Origin: Selaginella tamariscina
Taxonomy: Eukaryota > Streptophyta > Lycopodiopsida > Selaginellales > Selaginellaceae
Length of the DNA: 64,000 nt
Direction: 5' to 3'
Assembly: GCA_003024785.1 (NCBI GenBank)
Contig: PUQB01000047.1
Coordinates: forward strand, 813,292-877,291
Part shown: in pieces, positions 1-9,188 of the stretch
Position numbering within the stretch: position 1 is the first letter of the stretch
Layout: every line of letters starts with the position of its first letter
Translations under genes and position numbers: made by a program
Notes under the pieces: model-generated
Database searches by the model: none
What the model saw: only the letters and a program-made list of their open reading frames with translations
Told to the model about the DNA's origin: nothing

Positions 1-375
1 ATGCATCAGGATTCTTCAAGATATTCATGAAGGCAGTTACATCGCTGATATGGGCAAAGCTGGAGTCGATAAGTCGCTTGAGCTCCCTTGGACGGCGGAC
101 CCATGTAAAATATATGTTTGGGGACTCCTCCGCAGATTTAATAACGCGCTGGCATGTCTGTGATGTCTGAGCCAACTCCCGGCAGTCCTCTAACGTCCAG
201 GCCTCCATGTACAGGTATACTCCCTGCTTTGCAAACTCGTAGTCGGACACGCACTGAAGAATTGGTCCTGGACTCTCCACATAGCTTGCAGCACATCGAT
301 GATAAGACAGGTATCCCAGTCGACATCATGGTCAGCCACGAGAACTTGTGGTTGGAGCCTGAGAAGTCGAAGTTC
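1..375 (-). pseudogene. Unrecognised minus-strand coding remnant
   Basis: On the minus strand, positions about 290 down to 1 read as a coherent protein-like stretch with no stop, with phrases such as YVESPGPILQCVSDYEF, VYLYMEAWTLEDCREL and NIYFTWVRRPRELKRLIDS. Upstream of it (about 300-375) a second frame gives VLVADHDVDWDTCLIIDVLQAM, so the gene appears frameshifted near 290 and it runs off the left edge of the window. The balanced amino-acid mix and lack of repeats suggest a former host or low-copy gene rather than chance. The WTLEDCREL phrase faintly recalls P-loop NTPases of the Crinkler/RHS type, but that is only an impression and I do not assign the family. No start codon, promoter or partner gene can be recognised. 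Confidence 0.35.
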
Positions 376-549
376 CTGCCCTTGGTTCTGTAGACGGCCT
401 TACCCTTGCGCTGCGCCTGATATAAGCATTCTTTCTCGAGGGTTCGAGTAATACAGTATGAGCCACATAATTGGTACCTTGCATGGCCACAGGTGCGATG
501 TGAGGGAATTGGCAGTACCTGGAGAACCGGCCATAGGGATGGGTCGTTT

Positions 550-714
550 CGAGTGTACTCCATGCGGCGAGATGTGTTTGATTTTGGAAACCACAGAGGC
601 AAGCACATCAATCAGGTTGATAATGGCTATTTGGAATGGATGGTCAACAACTTCCAAGAGTCTAATCCATGGTGGAAAGCAGCAGTTGATGCCTTGACAA
701 GGAGGGGAAAATGA
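550..714 (+). pseudogene. Small domain remnant resembling the FGKYKGK-type (DUF3820-like) fold
   Basis: A short plus-strand reading frame ends at 714 with the phrases VFDFGNHRGKHINQV, NGYLEWMVNNF and NPWWKAAVDAL. The pattern of FG, a basic residue, RGK, about seven residues, then GYLEWM matches the small domain (DUF3820 / quorum-sensing-regulated factor type) found alone or behind 3'-5' exonucleases. The assignment rests on that one pattern. No recognisable upstream exon or start is present, and the fragment lies between an unrecognised minus-strand remnant and a PPR pseudogene, so it is probably a gene relic. It could also be chance. Confidence 0.3.
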
Positions 715-747
715 GCAATCAGAAATTTTCATGTCCATGATCTCCTT

Positions 748-2087
748 TTCCGACTTAAAGTCCTGTAACCAGGAAAAAGGACCTGCACAAGGGGAAACGA
801 GTCCATGCAAAGGCAGTGGAAACTGGGAACGAGTCGAACATGTATGTTGCAGCAACACTCATCAACATGTACGCCAAGTGTGGCAGCATGGTAGACGCTC
901 GGAGCGTGTTTGATAATATCCAGGAGCCAGACATGGTGTCCTGGAATGCTGTGATCCTGGGATATGCGGACAGTGCACAAGGTCTTACTGCCTTGGACTT
1001 GTTTTTGAGGACGAAGGAGGAGAGAAGATATGTGCCTGATTCTGTGACATATGTTGCTGGCCTCAAGGCCTGCACGGCACTGGCAGCAGATGGAGATGAA
1101 AGTGGAAAGAAAAGATGTCTGGAACGAGGTAGAGAGATCATTTGGAGATTGGTTGCCATATGAATCAGTTCGTGCAGACCACACTCATAGACATGTATGC
1201 CAAGTGTGGCAGTATGGTAGACGCTAGGAGTGTGTTTGATAGTATCCAGGAGCCGGACGTGGTGTCCTGGACTGCTGTGATCCTGGGATATGCAGACAAT
1301 GCACAAGGTCTTGTTGCCTTGGACTTGTTTTCAAGAATGAAGGATGAGAGAAGATGTGCACCTGATTCTATGACATATGTTGCTGCTCTCAAGGCATGTG
1401 GTTCAAATGGGGCCTTGGCCATTGGACGGAGGTTCCATTCAGAGATTAGGAAATTTAATCATGTAGTAACATCTTTAGTAGACTTCTATGCGAAATGTGG
1501 GAGTATGAAAGAGGCTCGTGAGGTATTCGATTTGCACCGCAAGCAAGGAATGTATTAACGTGGAATGCACTCTTAGTAGGTTATGGTAGTTTGGGAATAC
1601 TGATTCTGTTTTTGACCTTTTTGAAATGATGCAATATCAAGATTTTCAACCAAATGCTGTCACATTTTTGTGCATACTTGGATGTTGTAACTATGCAGGT
1701 CTAGTAGAGAAGGCATGGGAGTACCTTGAGGTAATGTGTATGCGGTATGGACTCACCCCTACTGTGATGCATTACACATGCATGATTGACCTTCTGGGTC
1801 GTGCAAACAAGCTAGAGGAAGTTGTTGCTTTGTTACAGAAAATGCCTTGTGAGCCTGATGCAGTGACTTGGATGACACTTTTGGAAAATTGTTACAAATG
1901 GGAGAATGTTGAGATAGGGAAGATGGCTTTTAAGTCTTTAGTGAATTTGGATCAGAAGAAGGCATTTGCTTATATACTTATGGCTGAGATATATAGTAAT
2001 AGGGGTATGTGGGAGGAGCAAGAAAGAGTGTTGGAAACAAAGATGAAGTCTGGTACTTGGAACTGTCTGGACAAGATTATGTTATAG
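748..2087 (+). pseudogene. PPR (pentatricopeptide repeat) protein, PLS class with E motif, decayed
   Basis: PPR proteins of the plant PLS class bind single-stranded organellar RNA, one base per repeat, and guide C-to-U editing or other RNA processing in mitochondria or plastids. Visible modules in order: KGKRVHAKAVETG at about 790-830; LINMYAKCGSMVDARSVFD (about 858-915) followed by DMVSWNAVILGYA; a second near-duplicate LIDMYAKCGSMVDARSVFD / DVVSWTAVILGYA (about 1180-1295); SLVDFYAKCGSMKEAREVFD (about 1470-1530); then NAVTFLCILGCCNYAGLVEKA and an E-type stretch with YTCMIDLLGRAN and PDAVTWMTLLENC (1650-2050). It is a host gene relic. Repeats sit in at least three frames (shifts near 780, between 1100 and 1190, and near 1555-1600), there is no organelle-targeting start, and the protein stops at 2087 with no E+ or DYW domain. 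The two adjacent near-identical repeats suggest internal duplication. Wording is closest to fern PPRs from memory. Confidence 0.85.
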
Positions 2088-2354
2088 ATATACTTAGATT
2101 TGTGGTTGGAGAGGAGGATCCTGCATATGTTTGAAAACAAATTAAAATAATTTCTTAAAGACATGTAAGAACATGGATATGTTTCAAAGACATGTAGGAA
2201 TATAAATCATATAATTTTATAATGAATGATGGAAAGGAAAAGGCATTATGTAGACATATTAAAAGGCATGCTGTTGTTTATGGCATTTTAAATATTCATC
2301 ATGGAAAGGTCATTAAATTGCTAAAAATAAGAGGATGTGTAACAATTGCCATTG
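2088..2354. other. Spacer between PPR relic and first LTR element
   Basis: This is AT-rich sequence with no reading frame, RNA gene or repeat that I can recognise. LTR homology begins softly around 2355, so the left end of the oldest element may lie somewhat inside this stretch. Confidence 0.5.
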
Positions 2355-3497
2355 GTTGACCTTAGGGTAAGACTCTAAGTCTTCTGTTTAACTAGGCATC
2401 TAAGTTAGATTCTTGGGGTCATCTTAAAAGACTTAGGGTTATTTACACATGGTGATGACATTGGATGACCACTAGGTAGCCACGTTTACCACATGTTGAC
2501 TTTCGGGTTAAAACTTTGACAATTGGTATCGGAGCCTATTCTCTGTAGTCAGTAGGACTGTCTAAAGTTGTATGTGTTTCGAGGTTTAGTTAATTTTAAA
2601 TCCTTGAAGTATTCTATCATTTTTAGCTAACATGTCTGAATTCTACACAGAGAGTTGGTTCTGAGATCTATAACTCTTTAAAAAACATCTATTTCATAAG
2701 TGGGTGTGGGTTATGAACTTCAATGACGAAAGTAACATTCAGAAGGCAACTTCTAAGTTGTATGTTAGGTTACTTTACCTTATGGTTGTCCAAGTTAATT
2801 TATAAAACACTTCCACAAGACATGACAAGTTAGTTTGTTCTGGTTTATAAATTAAGTCTTGTGAAGTGGATCATGTGATATACTAAGTTTACACATTATT
2901 GAAAATTTTCATTTTCTTTAAAGTGTTTGAATTTGGGATAACACATGATTTGGAAATAGATAGTGTTCATTGAATTTTGGCTTAGGTCAGAAAATAGTGT
3001 TTAAACGGGGAAAGGCTTATGTTAAATATGTGTCTTTGACTTCGGAAGAAGGAGCATATTCAAACATAAGAGTGAATACTATATTTTGACAGAAGGTATA
3101 AAATAAGCTCTCATTATAATGCATGTTTTCGAGAGTGTAACTTCAGAAGCAGACTATGGTGATTAATTTATAATACATCATATGATGAATATGTTAAGCA
3201 GTTGGTTCGAATGTAATCAAAGTATTGTCTGATGTTCACAATATTTTGATGACACTAGTTACAAGTAACATTAGGTGGAATAGTTTACTAAGTTCAAGTC
3301 ACCTAATTTGAATATGTACAACTTGAAACCTTAGTTGTACGCGTGCACTTTGTATTCAAGTTAGCTAGCTCAACTAACTTGATGATGAAGTTGTCTCATA
3401 TGAGATCATGAGAGAGACTTGGGATAATAGCTTGAGGATATTATTTTGTTATTAATATAGTTTTGGGGAAGATGGCATGATTTACCAGAAACGAAAA
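2355..3497 (+). mobile_element. LARD-A, segment 1 of 3 (LTR stub and start of internal domain)
   Basis: This is the oldest non-coding LTR element in the window. Positions about 2355-2521 match the last ~165 bp of the 1.7-kb LTRs of elements H to M. They are followed at 2522 by the primer-binding-site motif ATTGGTATCGGAGCC, complementary to the 3' end of initiator methionine tRNA as in many plant LTR elements. The internal domain runs to 3497, where solo LTR H is inserted (duplicated target GAAAA at 3493-3497 and 29369-29373). It resumes at 29369 and again at 51769. Most of the left LTR is not represented. Sequence is clearly more diverged than in I, J and L, which agrees with A being the host of all other insertions. 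Confidence 0.8.
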
Positions 3498-3754
3498 TGT
3501 CATAGTTTTTTACTATGACTCAACTCTTTACTTTGGAGGTTGATTATTGTTACCTACTGTACTATGTTTATGGTCCCTAGATGTAGTGAAAACAGCCCTG
3601 CTTAATGCACTTAGGTGTTTAGGGGTAGTTCGACTGGCTATTTTTAGATGTCACAAGAAACTCTAAGCAAAGGTAGCACTTACCATCTAGAAAACCCACC
3701 CTCAATTTTGACGTCCTAGTTAAGATGATTTTGGCATGTTAAATAGGGTTAGGA

Positions 3755-5519
3755 TGTCATAGTTTTTACTATCACTCAACCCTTTACTTTGGACGTTGAC
3801 TGTTGTTACCTACTGTACTATGTTGATAAGCCCTAGGTGTAGAAGAAACAGGCCCGCTTAGTGCACTTGGATATCTAGTGATGGTCCGGCCGGGTGTCAT
3901 TAGGTATTTGTAAGAAACTCTGGGCGAAGCTAGCACTTCCATCTAGAAAACTCTTACCTTGGTTTTCTGTGTCCCGGTTAGATTAATGGCTAGTTCCGGT
4001 GAGTTCGGCATGTCGGATATGCTTAGAAATACCCCAAGTTTGATAGGTTAGGGTTTAGGGGTTGATGGATAACTCACCAAGTATGTTCCCTCTGGGAATG
4101 AGATTTCAGTGCTAGCCCACTTATGTAAACAGGAAAACAGGGGGGGGCCTTTGTCACATAAATAAAGTATATAGGAGTGAGGGTTCCTAGGTTCGTGATT
4201 GAGCTCGTTACTCTTCTCTCGGTGCAAGCTCTAGCTTGTGTCGTCAAGGCACAACCCTCTGTTGTGCCGCCCTAACTCTCAGATGCCAGGAGTATGTCCC
4301 ACCGTCGGGGTAGCTTACCCTTAACGTTGGCGAATCCATGCCTGGGAGGTCTTGTCGGAATGCACGTTCCAAGAGGCAGAGGTTGAGGCTTGTCTCCAGC
4401 CTCCTCCACGTCAAGCTAGGTGTAGCACTCACGGCAAGCAAGGCACATCCGTGTCCTTGTCCAACTGTGGGCGTGGATCTTGTTTGACAGGTTCATGTTA
4501 CTTGGTTCTTGAGGGTTCATTAAGGGGTTCTAGAGTCGGCATTTAGGAGCCACGTTTGTGGCACTTGGTGCAACTCTTGAATCTAAGGGCTATGGCATGA
4601 TAACCACATCGGGGAAGGTAGTGTCACATGGAGATGTGACACTAGGCTAAATGTCACATGGTACAACGCCTAAGGCACGCCCTTTGGGGTTATGTCATGG
4701 GCTTGTCCCAAGGGTTGGATACTTTAGCAAACAGACATGCTTGTGCTTGCACTAGGTGCTAAGCCTTGGGCATCCGCTCAAGGGAGGTTAGGTCTCATAA
4801 CTAGATTTGCTTTGGCACACTTGGCTAGGGGAGTGTTCTCCTTGGAATTCAAGGGTTGAACAACCTAAACATGTTAGCAAGAGCCCTTTTCGTGAGGCAC
4901 TCGCAAGGTCATGTGCTTAGGGTTATCCCAAACCTAGCCTTAGGGAGTTTGCTTAGCAGAACACTCGTGTCCGCCTACGGCGCACACTCGTGTCCTCACT
5001 AAGTACTAGCCCTAGGTCTAGGGTATAACTTGGCCACTCAAACCCTTAGGGGTTAGTTGTGGTTCAGGGTACCCCTTGTCGCCCTAAAGGGTTGTACTCC
5101 CGGATGAGGGTGATTCCTTAAGGGGTAAGTGACAATGCCTTAACTCTGTCATGGGGTATGTGTGGAACACACGTCTCCTTGATGGGGGTTAGGGCATGAG
5201 CCTGTCTAGGTCTTCTAGGGCAGACCCTAAGTCAACTAGGGTTATCCCTCAAGGGTTTTGGGGGTAGACACTCTAGGGAGACTTAGGCTAAACCCTAAGT
5301 CAACTAGGGTTATCCCTCAAGGGTTTTGGGGGCAGACATTCTAGGGAGACTTAGGCTAAACCCTAAGTCTCTTGTTCATTGGGCATTAGAGTCTAACCTT
5401 AGGGGTCATTGAGATTGTTCTAGGAAACTTAGTGTTGCTCACACAGGGTGATGACGCCAAATGGCCACCTGGCAGCCACATGTTGCCACGTGTTGGCCCT
5501 TTGGGTTAAAACTCTGACA
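3755..5519 (+). repeat. LARD-I 5' LTR
   Basis: It starts TGTCATAG and ends CTCTGACA. It belongs to the LTR subtype that carries AATACCCC in the middle (shared with the right LTR of L and with M), and has two 68-bp tandem units near its 3' end (about 5225-5365). Confidence 0.92.
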
Positions 5520-5536
5520 ATTGGTATCGGAGCCAT
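5520..5536 (+). promoter_or_regulatory. Primer-binding site of LARD-I
   Basis: ATTGGTATCGGAGCC directly follows the LTR end. The same motif follows the 5' LTR of A (2522), J (13865), L (21784), D (minus, ending 44707) and E (minus, ending 59964), and as ATTGGTATTGGAGC in C (32975). It is complementary to the 3' end of plant initiator Met-tRNA except near one base. Confidence 0.88.
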
Positions 5537-7504
5537 TCTCTGCGGTCAGCAGGACTGCCTAAAGTTGTAGTGTTTCAGGGTTTAGTTAGTTCTAAATTTT
5601 TGAAGTACTCTATCACTTTTGACTAACGTCTGAATTCTGCGCGGGGAGTTGGTCCTGAGATTTATAACTCTTCAAAGAACATCTACTTAATAAGTGGGTG
5701 TGGGTTATGGACTCCAATGTCGAAGGTTGCACTCGGAAGGCAACTTCCAAGTTGCATGCTAGGTTACTTTTTCTCTAGGTTACTTAACCTTAAGGTTGTC
5801 CAGGTTACTTTACCATATATTTCCACAAGACATGGCGTGTTAGTTTGTTCTGGCTTACAAACTAAGTCTTGTGAAGTGATCTTGTGATATCCTAAGCTAC
5901 ATTATTGAAAATTTTTCTTTTTCTTTAAGGTGTTTGAATTTGGGATAACACATGATTTGAAACAGAGTGTCCTTTGAGTTTTGGCTTGTCAAGATTCAAT
6001 ATCGTTCCACTGTAGTGTTCAAACGGGGAAAGACTTATGTTCAAAGTGCGTCTTTGACTTCGGAGAAGGGGCATATTCAAACATAAGAATGAACACTACA
6101 TTTATAGTGCATGTTTCCGAGAGTGTAACTCTAGAAGCAGACTATGGTGATGAACTTATAATACAACAAAATGTCAAATATTAACATATGATGAATATGT
6201 TAAGCAGTTGGTTCGAAGATCCAATGTAATCAAAGTATTGTCGATGTTCGCAATATTTTGATGACGCTAGCTGCAAGTAACATTAGGTGGAATAGTTTAC
6301 TAATTCAAGTCCCTGATTTGAACAAAGTATAACTTGAAACCTTAGTTAGTTGTAAGCGCGCACTCTGTATTCAAGTTAGCTAGCTCGACTAACTTGATTA
6401 TGAAGTTGTCTCATATGGGATCATGAGAGAGACTTGGATATAGCTTGAGGATTTGTTTCTTATCAATAGTTTTGGGATAGATGGCATGATCTATCAGAAA
6501 GAGTAATGTTGGAAACATACGTTTACATTTTCAGTTTACTGAGTAATAAGGACTTGCATAGTGAAGGCGTTCGGCGCACACTTGTGCATTTTCATTGTTA
6601 ACTCTTTAATCTTGAAATTGTAACGTTGTTTGCAATGGGGATAAGCTCTTGAACAAGGGTGATTCCTTGGTTAAGAAGAGCATGATTTGGGATTCTCCAC
6701 TTGCTTATGACTAAGTAAGGAAACTTGCTAAGTTTGATAACTTATGTTGGTTCAAATGAGTCAAGTTAGTCGGATTTCCATTGGAGGTTTAAGTGCATGT
6801 ACCTCCTCAGAGAGTCGGTATTCGATGAGAATTAAAGTTGATATTGTTTTCAATATCAATTTCATTTTAGAGTCGAATACGATTATTCAAAAGACGGTTT
6901 CTTGACTTGCATCATGGTCGCAAATGTGGGCACTAAAGAACATAAAGTAGTATCTTCATCTTTGGAATATTGAAAAATAGAACTATTCTTGACTCAAGGT
7001 TTGATTGTATTCCTTGGGTTAGTTTTAGTTCTATCTCAAGGTTTGATGGTGTTCCTTGAGTTGGTTCAATATTCTTAAGTGAATAGCGGGATTAGCTCAA
7101 GAAGATGGTCCCTTCTTGATGATTGTGTCAAGTTCAGTATGTCCAATATTCGGTTAAAATATGAGGTTTCCTATCACCTCATCTTGAGATATTTATATTT
7201 AAACTTTGAAAGAATTTGTGACAATCTTTTAAGATTGATTATAAATGACTTGTCAAAGTATGGTATGATATCTCTTCAATATTGAGTTTGGAGCGCTCAA
7301 TATCAAACTTGGTTATGATCACATGAGGTGGCCGTAATCATATAATATAAAGACTCAAGTGGATTTGAGTCTGACACTTTGGTAAGGCACTACCTTAGTG
7401 TTATAACTTGAAACGTGTTTTCAAGTTAGTTGAGAAATGAGACATTTCTCAATACATTGCTTGAGGGGCAATGGATACTTTCTGGATTGCTAGGTGTCTA
7501 GAGT

Positions 7505-7546
7505 GAATAATGTATCTTAGTTCAATACTGAACTAGATATTTATTC
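7505..7546 (+). other. 42-nt stacked hairpin with about 17 pairs
   Basis: Arms 7505-7510/7541-7546 (GAATAA/TTATTC), 7513-7517/7535-7539 (TATCT/AGATA) and 7519-7524/7529-7534 (AGTTCA/TGAACT) stack with only small bulges around a 4-nt loop. Recognisable equivalents occur in J (about 15920-15965) and L (about 23817-23865). Confidence 0.75.
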
Positions 7547-7960
7547 ATGTTTGGGGAGATCTATTGAATTATAAGGTATGACAAAACATGAAGTTGATAT
7601 AACACTTCAGTGTTATGATAACATTTATGTGGAGGTTGATATCTTACTAAATCATTAGATGAACCAGACACTAGTTCATGATTCCTCTTAGTCTCTGAAC
7701 AAAGTTCCTCGAAATACTGTCGTAACATTATATTCCATCTCAAAATTGAAGTTCGGTTCATGTAAACTAAGACCATGTCTATATTATATTGTAGCATTTG
7801 ATAAATTGATATGATTGTAAGTTTATATCGCTAGTATAACAACTAGTTGATAAGCTTAGGATTTGAACGTTAAAACGATCATTATCCATTCGAGAGTATC
7901 AATATCGAAATTGCAACTGTTTATAGAATAAGGATTAGTTTAAAAAGATGTTTATCAAAA

Positions 7961-8017
7961 CACTAATTGCTTCAATTAGTGAAATGCTATACTTCGGTAT
8001 AGTGTTGAGAAACATTT
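7961..8017 (+). other. Tandem hairpins, the second with a UUCG tetraloop
   Basis: CACTAATTG (7961-7969) pairs with CAATTAGTG (7973-7981). It is followed at once by CTATAC-TTCG-GTATAG (7987-8002), enclosed by AAATG (7982-7986) and CATTT (8013-8017). C(UUCG)G is among the most stable known RNA tetraloops. The 16-nt element is identical in J (16399-16414), L (24302-24317) and A (30877-30892). In D the place is taken by a different stem that also has a TTCG loop. Confidence 0.8.
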
Positions 8018-8082
8018 ACGAAATCAGTTTAAGAGTTGGAAATAAATATAATGTTATGAGCGTGCAGTTTGAGTTCAGAGAG

Positions 8083-8142
8083 ACTCTTATCGTGGAAACT
8101 AAGTTTTAAAATTGGTATTTTTGAACTTAGTGAGATAAGAGT
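8083..8142 (+). other. Long two-part hairpin (9 + 8 bp)
   Basis: ACTCTTATC (8083-8091) pairs with GATAAGAGT (8134-8142), and ACTAAGTT (8098-8105) with AACTTAGT (8124-8131). The terminal loop is A/T-rich. It is well kept in J, with small differences in L, and partly decayed in the old copy A. Confidence 0.75.
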
Positions 8143-8353
8143 TAGGAATTATTGAATGGCATCTAGTATGTTGTGCTCTTTGGAGAATGAGTACAATAAG
8201 TGTCAATTAAGACATGTTACTATCTTAGAGATGAGTTGAATTTCCTGGTTTCCACATTGGTTTTAAGAAAGGTATGTTAGCTTATCTGGTCCCTGAACTG
8301 GTCGGTGTTATGAAAGAGTACAAAGTGTTGCGAAAGACATGGTAGTGCTATCA

Positions 8354-8420
8354 CACTTGGTGGATTTGACTGAATTTGATTCCTATCGGGAATAAATTTA
8401 TGTTAATAACACACCAAGTG
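8354..8420 (+). other. Hairpin with 9-bp outer stem and inner stem
   Basis: CACTTGGTG (8354-8362) pairs with CACCAAGTG (8412-8420). Inside, AATTT-g-ATTCC (8373-8383) pairs with GGAATAAATT (8389-8398). A conserved block without indels begins shortly downstream (about 8440-8650). Confidence 0.75.
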
Positions 8421-9175
8421 ATGGCATTGGTGTTGGCAAGACCTTGTTGTATACATGTGTACAGCCATGCGCCTCTGTGATCGCCTCTGGCCAGATTGAC
8501 ATGTTTACAAAGAACAGGGTTTTACGACTTGTACTCTTATATCGGAAAAGAGCTTGATTCCGATAAAAGTCTCATACTTAGTCTGGCGTAGCTATATACT
8601 AATGAGAGATAGGTATAGTAGCAGACCCTTATGAAAAGGGGTAATGAGAAGCACCGAGGGATGCAGAGATGTAAGCTATAATATCGTAACATGTGAATGT
8701 GGGACCATTGGAAAATCAAAAGAAATGCGAAGGTGTTTGGTCAAGCATTTGAGAAGTGCTTGTTGTGCGTTAGACGACAGAGGTCGTCAACAGCATTTAA
8801 TATTAAGGAATAAAGCAAGTCTTTATTTCTTGTTAACCAAGGGGCCGGCAACAACACTAACTAGAGGCCTCCAATATAAATTCTAGTTAAGTAAAGAAAT
8901 TAACCATTGTGTTGTGTGCGTCGGGTGACAGACTTTGCAGACGTGCAAAAGGTCTCCAAGTGACTTCATGTCGCAGGTGGTGCCTCCGGCAGCTAGGTTT
9001 ACAACTTAGTGAACGACGGTTCTGAAGTACTTGGTTTCGCGTAATGCAAGGGGGGTAATAAAATTATGTGAACTTTTGGCTGACTCCGCATAGAGTGATA
9101 TGTTAGTTTTGGTTAGTTTTCTCTAACATTATCTAGTCTTGGAGTTGGACGTCAACGAGGACGTTGACATTTTCA

Positions 9176-9188
9176 AAGGCGGGGAGTG
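9176..9188 (+). promoter_or_regulatory. Polypurine tract of LARD-I
   Basis: AAAGGCGGGGAGTG lies directly before the 3' LTR and is the expected plus-strand priming site for reverse transcription. Counterparts are at 17606-17619 (J), 25480-25493 (L), 38295-38306 (C, AAAGGCGAGGAG), 40808-40821 (D, minus), 52656-52670 (A) and 54581-54594 (E, minus). Confidence 0.85.

Larger units (their letters stand above)
5824..8955 (+). other. Serial hairpin domain: non-coding core of LARD-I
   Basis: Reading 5' to 3', perfect complementary arms follow one another with little gap. Arms (positions): 5824-5831/5866-5873 with 5840-5848/5857-5865; 6014-6021/6090-6097 with 6034-6041/6080-6087; 6645-6650/6676-6681; 6709-6714/6766-6771; 6783-6788/6801-6806; 6818-6825/6873-6880 with 6838-6846/6851-6859; 6965-6974/7065-7074 enclosing 6977-6985/7026-7034 and 7035-7041/7054-7060; 7097-7104/7112-7119; 7161-7167/7176-7182; 7203-7209/7253-7259; 7279-7286/7296-7303; 7351-7358/7365-7372; 7405-7413/7419-7427; 7430-7439/7443-7452; 7455-7460/7468-7473; 7505-7546; 7599-7606/7609-7616; 7659-7664/7674-7679; 7961-7969/7973-7981; 7987-8002; 8083-8142; 8354-8420; 8540-8547/8558-8565; 8773-8778/8783-8788; 8809-8815/8821-8827; 8858-8865/8882-8889; 8930-8939/8944-8955. 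The same series can be followed in J, L and, more weakly, A and D. Function is inferred to reside in RNA structure; folding was not computed. Confidence 0.75.

Noticed and set aside
138-611. 157-codon minus-strand frame as an intact gene
   Set aside because: Its left part is in a different phase from the coherent coding stretch below 290, and the translated sequence shows no recognisable domain. Only the partial remnant is reported.
8797-8806. Palindrome TTAATATTAA as an operator or integration site
   Set aside because: It is explained as part of the hairpin chain and is not linked to any insertion boundary.
8644-8886. 80-codon frame in the LARD-I core
   Set aside because: It overlaps several hairpins, is not open in J, L or D, and has no recognisable domain.
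5520-9188. Strongly eroded gag-pol in the LARD internal domain
   Set aside because: No trace of protease, reverse transcriptase, integrase or chromodomain motifs in any frame of I, J, L or D, whereas these are readily seen in C, E, B and the copia remnant of greater decay.
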